Positions 35,129-44,409 of a DNA stretch of 64,000 bases are shown here, piece by piece. The notes beneath the pieces are model-generated. The model ran no database searches. It had not been told where the DNA came from and saw nothing but the letters and a program-made list of their open reading frames with translations. Made by a program: the position numbers and the translations under genes. This DNA is from Lachnospiraceae bacterium. Its GTDB lineage: Bacteria; Bacillota_A; Clostridia; Lachnospirales; Lachnospiraceae. The stretch's first letter is position 1; every line of letters starts with the position of its first letter. The stretch is taken from the NCBI GenBank assembly GCA_017430765.1, contig JAFRMI010000003.1:1-64000 (forward strand), in the 5' to 3' direction.

Positions 35129-35216
35129 TTACAACGTATCCGGGGGCAGACGGAAGGTTTGCTCCGCTTGTATTGTATCCGCGCTTCAGGCGGAATAATA
35201 ACAGGAGGGATTTATA

Positions 35217-35873
35217 ATGAAAGTGACCAAAGACACAAACTACATGGTGACACTTGCCCTGATGGCGGCGATCGTGATCCTGCTCGCCAATACCCCGCTG
35301 GGAATGATCCAGCTGCCGATCATCAAGGCGACAACCGTCCACATCCCCGTCATCATCGGCGCTGTGATTCTGGGACCGATGGCGGGCGCTTTTCTTGGCG
35401 CGGTGTTTGGGATCTGCTCTCTTATCAGCAATACGCAGGCGCCGACACTTCTCTCATTTGCATTTTCCCCATTCCTCAGTACGACCGGAATTGCCGGAGC
35501 CCTGAAGGCTCTGTGGATCAGCATCGGATGCCGCATTATGATCGGCGTGGTCGCAGGCTGGGTTTATCTCGCCCTGAAAAAAATCAGGATTCCTTCTGCC
35601 GCGCGCCTGGCGGTTACGGGCTTTATCGGCTCCATGACCAATACCGTCATGGTGATGGGCAGTATATATATTCTGTTTGCAAAGCAGTATGCAGAGGTTA
35701 AGAACGTAGGGATGGAGGCTGTTTTCGGCCTCATCATGGGAACCGTGACCGCTTCCGGGATTCCGGAGGCGATCGCGGCCGCCATTCTGGTTGCCGTGAT
35801 CGCGGAGGCTCTGAAAAGGGCCGGTATGCTGCGGCGCCTTCAGCCGGAACAGAAACACGGGATCGGAGTGTAA
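35217..35873 (+). CDS. ECF transporter S component, probably pantothenate
   Basis: Membrane substrate-binding subunit of an ECF importer, 218 residues and about six helices. Typical segments are MVTLALMAAIVILLANTPLGMIQLPIIKATTVHIPVIIGAVILGPMAGAFLGAVFGICSL. The ECF fold is clear; pantothenate specificity (PanT) is inferred from position 21 nt before coaX. RBS AGGAGGG. It needs the shared EcfAAT energising module, not encoded here. Confidence 0.85.
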   Translation: MKVTKDTNYMVTLALMAAIVILLANTPLGMIQLPIIKATTVHIPVIIGAVILGPMAGAFLGAVFGICSLISNTQAPTLLSFAFSPFLSTTGIAGALKALWISIGCRIMIGVVAGWVYLALKKIRIPSAARLAVTGFIGSMTNTVMVMGSIYILFAKQYAEVKNVGMEAVFGLIMGTVTASGIPEAIAAAILVAVIAEALKRAGMLRRLQPEQKHGIGV

Positions 35874-35894
35874 CGAGCGGACAGGAGGGAATGT

Positions 35895-36659
35895 ATGCTT
35901 CTGGCGATTGATATCGGAAATACCAACATTGTACTCGGGTGCCTGGACGAGGAGACGATCTGTTTCAGAGAAAGGCTGTCGACGGATCACAGCAAGACGG
36001 CTCTGGAATACGCGCTGTCTTTCAAGAATGTCCTTGAACTGCACGGGATTGCTCCGGAGGACATCTCCGGCGCGATTGTGGCATCCGTGGTACCGCCGAT
36101 TACAGAACTGATGACGGAAGCGCTGGGGAAGTTTCTCCCGTGCCGCGTCCGGATCGTCGGGCCAGGACTGAAGAACGGACTTAACATCCGAATGGATAAC
36201 CCGGCCCAGGTGGGAGCCGATCTGATTGTCGGGGCTGTGGCGGGTATCCACGATTATCCATGTCCGCTTGCCCTCATCGACATGGGCACGGCGACCACAG
36301 TCTGCGTGATCGATCAGGATAAGACCTATATCGGGGGCATGATTCTTCCCGGACTTAGAGTCTCGCTGGATTCTCTCACCAGCCGCACCTCACAGCTCCC
36401 GCGGATCGGCCTTGACCCGCCGAAGAGACTGATCGGGAAAAATACGGTTGAGTGTATGAAGAGCGGGATCCTGTACGGAAGCGCGTCCATGCTCGACGGA
36501 ATCCTCGACAGAATCGAAGCGGAGCTCGGCATGGAGGTGACAGCTGTCGCGACCGGCGGCCTTGCAGGAAGGATCGTCCCTCTGTGCATACACGAAATCG
36601 TTCTCGATGACGACCTTCTCCTTCGGGGGCTCAGATACATTTACGAAAAGAACAGATAG
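35895..36659 (+). CDS. coaX: Type III pantothenate kinase
   Basis: First step of CoA synthesis: pantothenate to 4-phosphopantothenate. The N-terminal ATP-binding motif DIGNTNIVLG (residues 5-14), the GADLIVGAVAG segment and ALIDMGTATTVCVID with catalytic/cation-binding Asp are present, followed by GGMILPGLRVSLDSL. Length is 254 residues. RBS AGGAGGG. It sits between the pantothenate transporter and coaBC, giving uptake and three successive CoA steps in one transcript. Confidence 0.95.
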   Translation: MLLAIDIGNTNIVLGCLDEETICFRERLSTDHSKTALEYALSFKNVLELHGIAPEDISGAIVASVVPPITELMTEALGKFLPCRVRIVGPGLKNGLNIRMDNPAQVGADLIVGAVAGIHDYPCPLALIDMGTATTVCVIDQDKTYIGGMILPGLRVSLDSLTSRTSQLPRIGLDPPKRLIGKNTVECMKSGILYGSASMLDGILDRIEAELGMEVTAVATGGLAGRIVPLCIHEIVLDDDLLLRGLRYIYEKNR

Positions 36660-36719
36660 ATGCCATCGTCCGCGAATTCGACAGACTCCAATCGGGTTAT
36701 AGGAGGAGAGGGAGGGACT

Positions 36720-37925
36720 ATGCTTGAAGGAAAAACAGTGATTCTCGGCGTCACCGGAAGCATCGCCGCGTACAAGGCGGCGGACCTCGCGAGCCGCCTT
36801 GTGAAGCAGCACGCCGAGGTTCACGTGATCATGACCGGCAATGCGGCGAACTTCATTCATCCGATCACTTTTGAGACGCTGACAGGGCGGAAGTGCCTGA
36901 CGGACACATTCGACCGGAATTTTGAGTTCGAGGTGGAGCACGTCTCACTTGCCAAGAAGGCAGATCTTATGGTCGTCGCCCCCGCGACGGCGAATGTGAT
37001 CGCCAAGTTTGCCTGCGGGATCGCGGACGATATGCTGACAACGACGTTCCTCGCGTGCACGTGCCCCGTGTGGATCGCACCGGCGATGAACACGCGGATG
37101 TATGAAAATGCAGCCACGCAGGACAACATCCGGACCCTGAAAAGCCGCGGCATTGAATTCATCGAGCCGGCTTCCGGCCGCCTCGCCTGCGGCGACGTGG
37201 GAAAGGGAAAGCTGGAGGATCCATCTGTTATTGCCGACCGCATTCTGCATGCGATCGCGTATGAGAAGGACCTTCTTGGAAAGAAGAGTCTGGTGACGGC
37301 CGGCCCGACCCGCGAATCCATTGACCCGGTGCGCTTTATCTCGAATCATTCCACCGGGAAGATGGGGTATGCCGTCGCGAAGATGGCCTCCATGCGCGGC
37401 GCGGACGTAACGCTTGTTACGGGACCGGTCGCGATCGCGCCTCCTCCGGCAGTCAAAGTGATTCCCGTCACGAGCGCGGGGGATCTGTTCAGAGCCGTGA
37501 CGGGGGAAGCGTACAGACAGGACGCGATTATCAAGGCGGCGGCAGTGGCGGATTACCGGCCGTCTTCCGTCAGCTCCGAGAAGATGAAGAAAGCGGACGA
37601 TGACCTGTCGATCGCCCTCGAGCGGACAGAGGATACCCTGCAGTATCTGGGAGACCGCAAGCGGCCGGGGCAGATCCTGTGCGGATTTGCGATGGAGACG
37701 TCTGATCTCGACGCCCGTGCGGCAGAAAAATTAAAAAAGAAGAACCTGGATATGATCGTCGCAAATAACGTGAAGGTAGAAGGGGCTGGGTTTGGAACGG
37801 ATACCAACGTCGTCACGATCATCACGAAGAAAGAAACGGTTCACCTTGAGAAGATGAGCAAGGAGATGGTGGCCATGCAGATCCTGGACAGAATATCCGG
37901 GATGATGCAGAAGGGGAAGGAGTAA
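36720..37925 (+). CDS. coaBC: Bifunctional phosphopantothenoylcysteine decarboxylase / phosphopantothenate-cysteine ligase
   Basis: Makes 4-phosphopantetheine in CoA synthesis. The N-terminal flavoprotein CoaC domain (about 1-180) shows GVTGSIAAYKAADL, the His in VEHVSLAKKADLMVVAPATANVIAKFACGIADD, PAMNTRM and the catalytic Cys in GRLACGDVGKG. The C-terminal CoaB domain has TAGPTRESIDPVRFISNHSTGKMG and KAAAVADYRP. The ATG at 36720 follows a GGAGG-rich RBS; the upstream frame to 36660 abuts coaX. Length is 401 residues. Next gene starts 2 nt after the stop. Confidence 0.95.
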   Translation: MLEGKTVILGVTGSIAAYKAADLASRLVKQHAEVHVIMTGNAANFIHPITFETLTGRKCLTDTFDRNFEFEVEHVSLAKKADLMVVAPATANVIAKFACGIADDMLTTTFLACTCPVWIAPAMNTRMYENAATQDNIRTLKSRGIEFIEPASGRLACGDVGKGKLEDPSVIADRILHAIAYEKDLLGKKSLVTAGPTRESIDPVRFISNHSTGKMGYAVAKMASMRGADVTLVTGPVAIAPPPAVKVIPVTSAGDLFRAVTGEAYRQDAIIKAAAVADYRPSSVSSEKMKKADDDLSIALERTEDTLQYLGDRKRPGQILCGFAMETSDLDARAAEKLKKKNLDMIVANNVKVEGAGFGTDTNVVTIITKKETVHLEKMSKEMVAMQILDRISGMMQKGKE

Positions 37926-37927
37926 AG

Positions 37928-39313
37928 ATGGCTCTGACAGCAGCATTTATGGTGCCGCATCCGCCCATGATCGTTCCGGAGATCGGGAGAGGCGGAGAGA
38001 AGCAGATCGGGGAGACGGTCCGGGCATACGAGCAGGTGGCAGATGAGATCGCTGCGCTTGCCCCGGATACGATTATTATCACCAGTCCCCACACGGTCAT
38101 GTACGCGGACTATTTTCACATCTCTCCGGGGAGGTCGGCAAAGGGATCGTTTGCGGATTTCCGGGCGCCGCAGGTTCGTTTTGAGGAGACATACGACGAG
38201 GAGCTTGCGGATCAGATCGCGGCATTCGCGGCGGAGAGAGGGTTCCCGGCAGGCGTTATGGGAGAGCGGGAGAAAAAGCTCGATCACGGGACAATGGTGC
38301 CCCTCTATTTCATAAGAAAACGGATCAAAAGCGGAAAGATCGTGCGGATCGGGCTGTCAGGCCTTCCTCTCACCATGCATTATGAGCTTGGGATGATGAT
38401 CCGCGACGCGGTCACGAAACTTGGCCGGAGAGCTGTCTTTGTTGCGAGCGGCGATCTGTCCCACAAACTGCAGACCTACGGACCTTACGGCTTTGCTCCG
38501 GAGGGTCCGGCCTACGATGAAAGGATCATGGATGTGTGCGGGAGAGGCGCATTCGGGGAACTGTTTGACTTCGACGAGGCACATCTTGAGAAAGCGGCCG
38601 AGTGCGGCCACCGTTCCTTTGTGATCATGGCCGGTGCACTGGACGGCATGGCTGTGGAGGTGAAGCAGCTGTCCCATCAGGATGTGACGGGCGTGGGATA
38701 CGGAATCTGCACGTTCTATCCGAAAGAACCGGATGAGAGCAGGCATTTTCTCAGCCGTCATCTGAAGGGACTCCTCGGGAAGCTTAAGAAGCAGCGGGAC
38801 CGGTCGGACGCCTATGTGCAGCTTGCCCGGCTGTCTCTTGAGACATATATCCGCGAAGGCAGAATGATTGACGTCCCCGGGTGGGTTCCATCGGAGATGC
38901 GGGAGAAAAGGGCGGGGACCTTTGTCTCCATCCATAAGCACGGGAAGCTGCGCGGATGCATCGGAACCATTGTGCCGACAGCCGGATGCGTCGCGGAGGA
39001 AATCATCCAAAACGCGGTCAGCGCGTCGACGCGGGATCCGCGGTTCGATCCGATAGAGGAGGAGGAACTGCAGTGGCTGGAGATCCACGTGGATGTGCTC
39101 GGGGAGCCCGAGCGGATTGCGTCTAAAGCGGAACTCGATGTGAAACGGTACGGTGTGATCGTCACAAGCGGGAGACGGCGGGGCCTTCTTCTGCCGGATC
39201 TTGACGGCGTGGATACGGTGGATCAGCAGGTTTCCATCGCCATGCAGAAGGGCGGAATCCGCGAAGGCGACCGGATGACGCTCGAAAGATTTGAAGTGGT
39301 GCGGCATATGTAG
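37928..39313 (+). CDS. AmmeMemoRadiSam fused protein: LigB/Memo-like plus AMMECR1
   Basis: Two-domain protein of 461 residues. Residues 1 to about 260 form a LigB/Memo-like extradiol-dioxygenase fold (FMVPHPPMIVPEIGRGG, IIITSPHTVMY, LDHGTMVPLYF, FVASGDLSHKL). About 285-460 is the AMMECR1 domain (GTFVSIHKHGKLRGCIGTIVPT, STRDPRF, LEIHVDVLGEPE). Both belong to the AmmeMemoRadiSam set, a widely conserved trio of unknown pathway whose third member follows. RBS AAGGAG, inside the end of coaBC. The His residues suggest a metal site. Oxygen chemistry seems unlikely in an anaerobe, so the reaction is unknown. Confidence 0.9.
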   Translation: MALTAAFMVPHPPMIVPEIGRGGEKQIGETVRAYEQVADEIAALAPDTIIITSPHTVMYADYFHISPGRSAKGSFADFRAPQVRFEETYDEELADQIAAFAAERGFPAGVMGEREKKLDHGTMVPLYFIRKRIKSGKIVRIGLSGLPLTMHYELGMMIRDAVTKLGRRAVFVASGDLSHKLQTYGPYGFAPEGPAYDERIMDVCGRGAFGELFDFDEAHLEKAAECGHRSFVIMAGALDGMAVEVKQLSHQDVTGVGYGICTFYPKEPDESRHFLSRHLKGLLGKLKKQRDRSDAYVQLARLSLETYIREGRMIDVPGWVPSEMREKRAGTFVSIHKHGKLRGCIGTIVPTAGCVAEEIIQNAVSASTRDPRFDPIEEEELQWLEIHVDVLGEPERIASKAELDVKRYGVIVTSGRRRGLLLPDLDGVDTVDQQVSIAMQKGGIREGDRMTLERFEVVRHM

Positions 39314-39496
39314 GTATGCCGCCTCTGTCTTTTTACGGTTTCTGACACACCGCCGCATGATATGCGCGGATGGCGAATGTCCGCGGTCCCGGCAGCGGTA
39401 CCCGGGCCTGCCGGGATCGAAGAGAAACAGCCGCCGGCACGTGTCGTCACGGGAAGATGGAAGAGGCGAAAAGAAGCAGGAGCAGGGGGATGCAGT

Positions 39497-40357
39497 ATGG
39501 CTGTCTGTAATGTATGTTTTCACCAATGTAAACTGAGCGAGGGGCAGACAGGCTTCTGCGGGGCGAGGATCTGTGCGGACGGAGAAGTGGCGGCGCGCAA
39601 TTACGGCCGCGTGACGTCTCTGGCTCTGGATCCCATAGAGAAAAAACCGCTTTCACGTTTCTTTCCGGGAAGCCTGATCCTGTCCGCCGGCAGTTATGGG
39701 TGCAACCTGCGCTGTCCCTTCTGCCAGAATGCGGAGATCTCCTGGTCAAAGCGGGCGATGGCATACGCGGAAAGGGCGGAATATATTTCCCCGGAGGAGC
39801 TGGCGGGGATGGCTGCATTTTATAAAAAGAAGGGGAACATAGGGGTTGCTTTTACCTATAACGAGCCGCTGATCGGATATGAGTATGTGCGCGATACAGC
39901 GAAGCTGGTCCATGACATGGGTATGAAAAATGTCCTCGTCTCGAACGGGACGGCCTCCCTCGATATCCTTAAGGAGATCGGGCCGTATATCGACGCGATG
40001 AATATCGACCTCAAGGGCTTTACCGATCGCTATTACCGGGATGTTCTGAAAGGGAGCCGGGAGATGGTGATGGATTTTATAGAAGAGGCGGTCAGGATCT
40101 GTCACGTGGAACTCACGACACTGATTGTGCCCGGTGAGAATGATACGGAGGAGGAGATGCGCGGCATCGCCGGCTGGATCGCTTCTCTTACAGATGCGGA
40201 AGGGAGGACCGTCGGGCCTGCGATCCCGCTCCACATCTCCCGCTTCTTCCCGCGGTTCCATATGCAGGACCGGCCGGCGACGGATGTGGGTCTTGTCCTT
40301 CGCCTCGCGGAAGTGGCGGGAGAACAGCTGCAGTATGTCTATCCCGGCAATATATAA
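39497..40357 (+). CDS. AmmeMemoRadiSam system radical SAM enzyme
   Basis: Radical SAM protein of 286 residues, related in sequence to pyruvate formate-lyase activating enzymes. The cluster motif is CNLRCPFC. The N-terminal CNVCFHQCKLSEGQTGFCGAR is a Cys-rich module typical of this subgroup, which may bind a second metal. GVAFTYNEPLIGYEY, NGTASLDILKEI and MNIDLKGFTDRYY match the family. The ATG at 39497 has a GGGGGA RBS; the longer frame lacks one. It directly follows the fused Memo/AMMECR1 gene and should act with it. Substrate unknown. Confidence 0.9.
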   Translation: MAVCNVCFHQCKLSEGQTGFCGARICADGEVAARNYGRVTSLALDPIEKKPLSRFFPGSLILSAGSYGCNLRCPFCQNAEISWSKRAMAYAERAEYISPEELAGMAAFYKKKGNIGVAFTYNEPLIGYEYVRDTAKLVHDMGMKNVLVSNGTASLDILKEIGPYIDAMNIDLKGFTDRYYRDVLKGSREMVMDFIEEAVRICHVELTTLIVPGENDTEEEMRGIAGWIASLTDAEGRTVGPAIPLHISRFFPRFHMQDRPATDVGLVLRLAEVAGEQLQYVYPGNI

Positions 40358-40503
40358 GCACCGGGAAAAAAACACCGGGTTACGCCCGGGGCAGATCCTG
40401 AAGAAGGCCGGTGCGAAGAGGAGAACGCCGGGACTTGGCAGGGTACTGTGTCATCTGACGCTGAGCAGAATCCCGCGCTAAGTCCCGCGGGCGATATTTG
40501 AGC

Positions 40504-41397
40504 TTATCGGCTATCTGCCCTGGCGGCCTCCCGAATCTTCCGGTTCATTGTATTGAGAACCCGCTTTTTATCCAGACACCACAGCGGTGCGAGGAGAAGG
40601 GCGCGCGGCCCGTCCCCGGTCATCCTGTGCAGAACGGTTTTTTCCGGGAGAATGCTTACGCACTCCGCGATGAGATCCGCGTACTCATCGAGCGTGAAAA
40701 GAGGAAAGGGACATTCTTCATACTGCTTTGCCATAGCGGTTCCTTTTAAGATCTGCAGCATCTGCATTTTAATGCCGTCGAGCTCCGGGCGGAGACCTGC
40801 CAGATAACGGACCGTATCCAGCATGTCCTCCCTCGACTCGCCGGGAAGGCCCATAATGATATGAACGATCACGGTGACACCGATCGCCTTTAAGTTCCGG
40901 TAGCTCTCTTCGAATTGGGAGAGCGGATACCCCCGGCGGATCGCCCCGGCTGTCCGTTCATGGACCGTCTGCAGCCCGAGTTCCACCCAGACCGGTTTGA
41001 CCGCGTTTAATTCCCTGAGAACAGCAAGGATTTCCGGCGGCAGGCAGTCCGGTCTTGTGCCGATGGACAGCGCAGCGATCTCATCCCTCGATATGGTCTC
41101 CATATAGAGCTTCCGCAATCGCTCCGGGTCTCCGTATGTATTTGTATAGGACTGAAAATACGCCACGAACAGATCGGCATTCGTCTTCGCCCGGATGCGC
41201 CGCTTCGCTTCTTCGAGCTGCTGCTCCACCGGGCCCGCCCGCGCGGCGAACTCTCCGGAGCCGCCCCCGGAGCAGAATGTGCAGCCGCCGAATCCGATGC
41301 GCCCATCCCGGTTCGGGCAGGTGCAGCCGGATGTCAGGGAGAGCTTGTATACCTTCTCTCCATAGGTACTTTTCAGATAGTCGGACAGGCGGATCAA
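40504..41397 (-). CDS. TIGR01212-type radical SAM protein (YhcC-like)
   Basis: Radical SAM protein of about 297 residues. The cluster motif in this family is the spaced Cys set CTCPNRDGRIGFGGCTFC. Other family segments are SIGTRPDCLPPEIL, WVELGLQTVHERTAGAIRRGY and HIIMGLPGESREDM. I chose the TTG at 41397 because CGGAGG lies 6 nt upstream; a TTG at 41436 is an alternative. Function in bacteria is uncertain, with a role in RNA modification suggested by similarity to Elp3-type proteins. Convergent with the preceding radical SAM gene. Confidence 0.88.
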   Translation of the reverse strand: MIRLSDYLKSTYGEKVYKLSLTSGCTCPNRDGRIGFGGCTFCSGGGSGEFAARAGPVEQQLEEAKRRIRAKTNADLFVAYFQSYTNTYGDPERLRKLYMETISRDEIAALSIGTRPDCLPPEILAVLRELNAVKPVWVELGLQTVHERTAGAIRRGYPLSQFEESYRNLKAIGVTVIVHIIMGLPGESREDMLDTVRYLAGLRPELDGIKMQMLQILKGTAMAKQYEECPFPLFTLDEYADLIAECVSILPEKTVLHRMTGDGPRALLLAPLWCLDKKRVLNTMNRKIREAARADSR

Positions 41398-41473
41398 GAG
41401 AAACCTCCGTGAATGGATTGTGTAAGATCCTCCCAACTATACCATTTCCAAAGGAAGGCAGGCAACGTGTGAT

Positions 41474-42268
41474 ATGGAAATCAACAGGGAAAAGATCAGA
41501 GCGGAGTTCTCATCCTATGTCTCTGCGTATGATGTGAGCGATCCGAAGATCGCGCTTAAGATTCTGCACACAGAACATGTGGCGGATCTGTGTGACACCA
41601 TTTCAGACAGCCTTCACCTTGGGGAGGAAGAAAAGAACATCGCCTGGGTATGCGGCATGCTTCACGATATCGGGCGCTTCGAACAGGTCCGCCGATACGG
41701 CACGTTTTTTGACAGGAAATCCGTCAATCACGCGGCTTTCGGCGCGGATCTTCTCTTTAAGGAGGGACTGATCCGTCAGTTTCTGGAGGATACCTCCGAA
41801 GATCCGCTGATAGAGCGGACGATCCGCCTGCACAATGTCTACGCCCTCCCGGAAACGCTTTCCGACAGGGAGCGCATGTTCTGCCACATTCTCCGCGACG
41901 CGGATAAAATCGATATCATGAGGGTAAACTGTGAGACGCCCCTCCCGGAGATCTACAATCTGCCGGAGGAGGAATTCCGGACATCCGCGATCTCGGACGC
42001 GGTATTTGCCGATGCCATGCGCGGACTCAATGTCAACCGGGAACACTCAAAAACCGCGGCGGATTATGTTGTCGGACATATCTGCTTCGTCTACGGACTC
42101 GTATATCCGGAGAGTGTCCGGCAGGTCTCCCGTCAGGGGTATCTCCGGAAGATGCTGCATTTTGCGAGCGACAATCCAAAGACAGCAAAGAGATTCGCTG
42201 AGATTGGCGCGTCCGTTGAATCGTACCTTGCAGGCTTTCAGAATCAGAACAAGGAGTCATCACTATGA
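41474..42268 (+). CDS. HD-domain metal-dependent phosphohydrolase
   Basis: Soluble protein of 264 residues with an HD domain: HTEHVADLCDTI, then the HD pair in GMLHDIGRFEQ, His in NHAAFGADLL, and Asp in LRDADKIDIMRVN. Members hydrolyse nucleotides or cyclic nucleotides; this substrate is not predictable. The stop overlaps the start of the next gene (ATGA), so it is translated together with a radical SAM protein. A weak RBS precedes the ATG. Confidence 0.87.
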   Translation: MEINREKIRAEFSSYVSAYDVSDPKIALKILHTEHVADLCDTISDSLHLGEEEKNIAWVCGMLHDIGRFEQVRRYGTFFDRKSVNHAAFGADLLFKEGLIRQFLEDTSEDPLIERTIRLHNVYALPETLSDRERMFCHILRDADKIDIMRVNCETPLPEIYNLPEEEFRTSAISDAVFADAMRGLNVNREHSKTAADYVVGHICFVYGLVYPESVRQVSRQGYLRKMLHFASDNPKTAKRFAEIGASVESYLAGFQNQNKESSL

Positions 42269-43167
42269 AAAACATGGATATTATGTACCGCCCTCCTTAT
42301 GAGGCCCAGTCCCTTCTTCTTCTGGCAACGTCCGGCTGCAGCCACAATGCCTGCCGTTTCTGCACCATGTACAAAAATGTGCCCTTCGAGGTCGCACCGC
42401 TGGACCTCATCGAAAAGCAGCTTATCTACGCGGCTGAATACCAGCCCCATAAGACGCGGGCCTTTCTGGAGAACGGGGACGCCTTTACGCTGGACGCGGC
42501 GTATCTTCTTGAAATCGCAAAGCTGATTCACCGCTACATGCCGTCGATCGGGGTGATCAGTATGTACGCCCAGATCCAGAATATTATGACCAAGACGGAC
42601 GAAGATCTCCGGAAGCTGGCGGCCGCCGGAATCGGTGAACTCAACATCGGACTCGAAAGCGGTGTGGACGATGTCCTCGCGTATCTGCGGAAGGGGTATA
42701 CGGCAGCGGAGGCGGAACATGCGCTCATGCGGCTGCATGACGCGGGGATCCCATTCAGTGTCAATGTCATTTTCGGCGCGGCCGGCGCGGGACGAGGCAC
42801 GGAACACGGGGAGGCAACCGCGCGTTTTCTCAATAAGGTGCAGCCATATCTGATCTTCACCGGGACGATTCACCCGGCCGAGGGCTGCGATATGTTCGAG
42901 GATATGCGGGCGGGGCGGTTCATAGAACCTGTATTTGAGGAGTATATTGCGGAGGAGGAGAGATTCCTCGAGACGCTTGCCATGCGCGACGCGGAGTATT
43001 TCGGCATTCATCCTGCCAACATCCTGCAGCTGCACGGACAGCTTCCCGCGGACAAGGAGAAGCTCCTTTGCAAGCTTCGGAAGGAACGCGCCGAAGCGGA
43101 TCCCGCCCTCCTCTCAAAACTTCCGGAGCGGATCGGCCTCGAAGGAATGATCTTTAACTGGAACTAA
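42265..43167 (+). CDS. Radical SAM protein, COG1032-like
   Basis: Radical SAM enzyme of 300 residues. The [4Fe-4S] motif is CSHNACRFC, a CX4CX2C spacing rather than the classical CX3CX2C. It is followed by TMYKNVPFEVAPLD and a barrel with LENGDAFTL and ELNIGLESGVDDVL. The start overlaps the HD hydrolase stop, indicating a functional pair. The RBS is AAGGAG within the upstream gene. Substrate unknown. Confidence 0.87.
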   Translation: MKNMDIMYRPPYEAQSLLLLATSGCSHNACRFCTMYKNVPFEVAPLDLIEKQLIYAAEYQPHKTRAFLENGDAFTLDAAYLLEIAKLIHRYMPSIGVISMYAQIQNIMTKTDEDLRKLAAAGIGELNIGLESGVDDVLAYLRKGYTAAEAEHALMRLHDAGIPFSVNVIFGAAGAGRGTEHGEATARFLNKVQPYLIFTGTIHPAEGCDMFEDMRAGRFIEPVFEEYIAEEERFLETLAMRDAEYFGIHPANILQLHGQLPADKEKLLCKLRKERAEADPALLSKLPERIGLEGMIFNWN

Positions 43168-43242
43168 AGACGCGGATGCATTCATATGGCCTGAGCGGCT
43201 TATGCTGCAGGGCGGCATTTTTACTGTCGAAGCTCAGCGATA

Positions 43243-44100
43243 TCACCGCCGGAGCTTCGCGATGTTGTAGAAGAGAATGCCTGCAATGACAACGGCGGCG
43301 CCTGCGATGGAGAGCCGCCCCAGCTTTTCCCCGTAAAATACGGCCACCAGAATCGGATTTAAGATCGGTTCCAGCGCGTTGATGATCGACGCCGTGACGG
43401 GGTCTATGTGTGCTGTTCCGTAGGAGAAAAAGATATAGGCGACACCGATCTGTACGGCGCCAAGAAGAAAGAGCGGAATAAGCGCCGAGGCGCCAAATAC
43501 CGTTTCCCGAAGGATCATCGGGGAAAACACAATTCCTGTGATGAGTTCCCCGATGAACATGGAGGAGAGGGCATCTCCGTCCTCAAACCGGTTCATCATG
43601 AACATTCCCGCATAGAAGATGCCGGCCATAACCGCACAAAGATCCCCCGCAATCTTTCCGACAGACAGACTTTCCAAAAAGAAGCACAGGATACCCGCGA
43701 GCACGACAAGAATGGTGCTGATCTCCAGCCTTCCCGGTTTCTCCCTGAAGAAGACGAACATCATAACAATAATCCAGATCGGCGCCGTGTACTGCAGGAC
43801 GACGGCGTTGCCCGCCGTTGTCAGTTTTGTCGCGATGGAGTAGAACGATGTTGCGAGCATGATGCATGCCGCACCTGCAAGAACGGTCCGGTTGAACCGG
43901 ATCCTGTGCCGGGTGATGAGCAGATAGAGTCCGATCACGCATAATCCGATCAGGTTCCTGCCGCCGTTGATGGCGAGCGGATTCCAGGGAATGAGTTTAA
44001 TCAAAAGGCCGCCCGTTGAAAACATGAGGGCGGATGCAAGCATGGCGAGGACTCCCAGCTGATTTGAGGAGTGCGTGTCTTTCGTTCGTGCAGTATTCAT
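43243..44100 (-). CDS. EamA/DMT family transporter
   Basis: Ten-helix membrane exporter of the drug/metabolite transporter superfamily, 285 residues, with two EamA repeats. Visible pieces are LGVLAMLASALMFSTGGLLIKL, the VVLQYTAPIWIIVMMFVFFREKP joint, and the terminal LEPILNPILVAVFYGEKL typical of EamA. A consensus promoter (44107-44135) would start transcription at or next to this ATG, and no RBS is visible, so translation may be leaderless; an internal ATG (residue 20) with GGGAG is the alternative. Substrate unknown, often a metabolite or amino acid. Confidence 0.88.
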   Translation of the reverse strand: MNTARTKDTHSSNQLGVLAMLASALMFSTGGLLIKLIPWNPLAINGGRNLIGLCVIGLYLLITRHRIRFNRTVLAGAACIMLATSFYSIATKLTTAGNAVVLQYTAPIWIIVMMFVFFREKPGRLEISTILVVLAGILCFFLESLSVGKIAGDLCAVMAGIFYAGMFMMNRFEDGDALSSMFIGELITGIVFSPMILRETVFGASALIPLFLLGAVQIGVAYIFFSYGTAHIDPVTASIINALEPILNPILVAVFYGEKLGRLSIAGAAVVIAGILFYNIAKLRR

Positions 44101-44409
44101 AGGAAGAATATAACAATGCGAAAACGGATTAGCAAGGTTTAATTGTGATTCATTATGGACAACCGCGCGGACTGCTTATTATTCCGGTGCCGATGGCAGC
44201 AGGGAAAAAACGGTACGGGACAGACCGTCCGGTGCGGCACGCAGCCGGTTTCCGGGGCGCAGTTCAGGGGAACAGGATCGGGAATAGTATGTCCATTTCG
44301 GTTTTTTTGTGATACACTCTTTAGTGGCTGCATTTTATGAAGGAAAGAGATGCGGGCGCAGCGCGTCCGCGATCCGCTTCGCTTTGTACGGCAGAAAGGA
44401 AGAAGAGTT
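44101..44409. other. Intergenic region between divergent EamA and clostripain-like genes
   Basis: Apart from the EamA promoter at its left edge, I see no gene. GATACACT near 44311 may serve as a plus-strand -10 region for the protease gene. The rest is GC-rich without repeats. Confidence 0.4.
44107..44135 (-). promoter_or_regulatory. Sigma-A promoter of the EamA gene
   Basis: TTGCTA (44135-44130) and TATATT (44112-44107) with a 17-nt spacer on the minus strand. The predicted start of transcription coincides with the annotated ATG at 44100. Confidence 0.65.
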
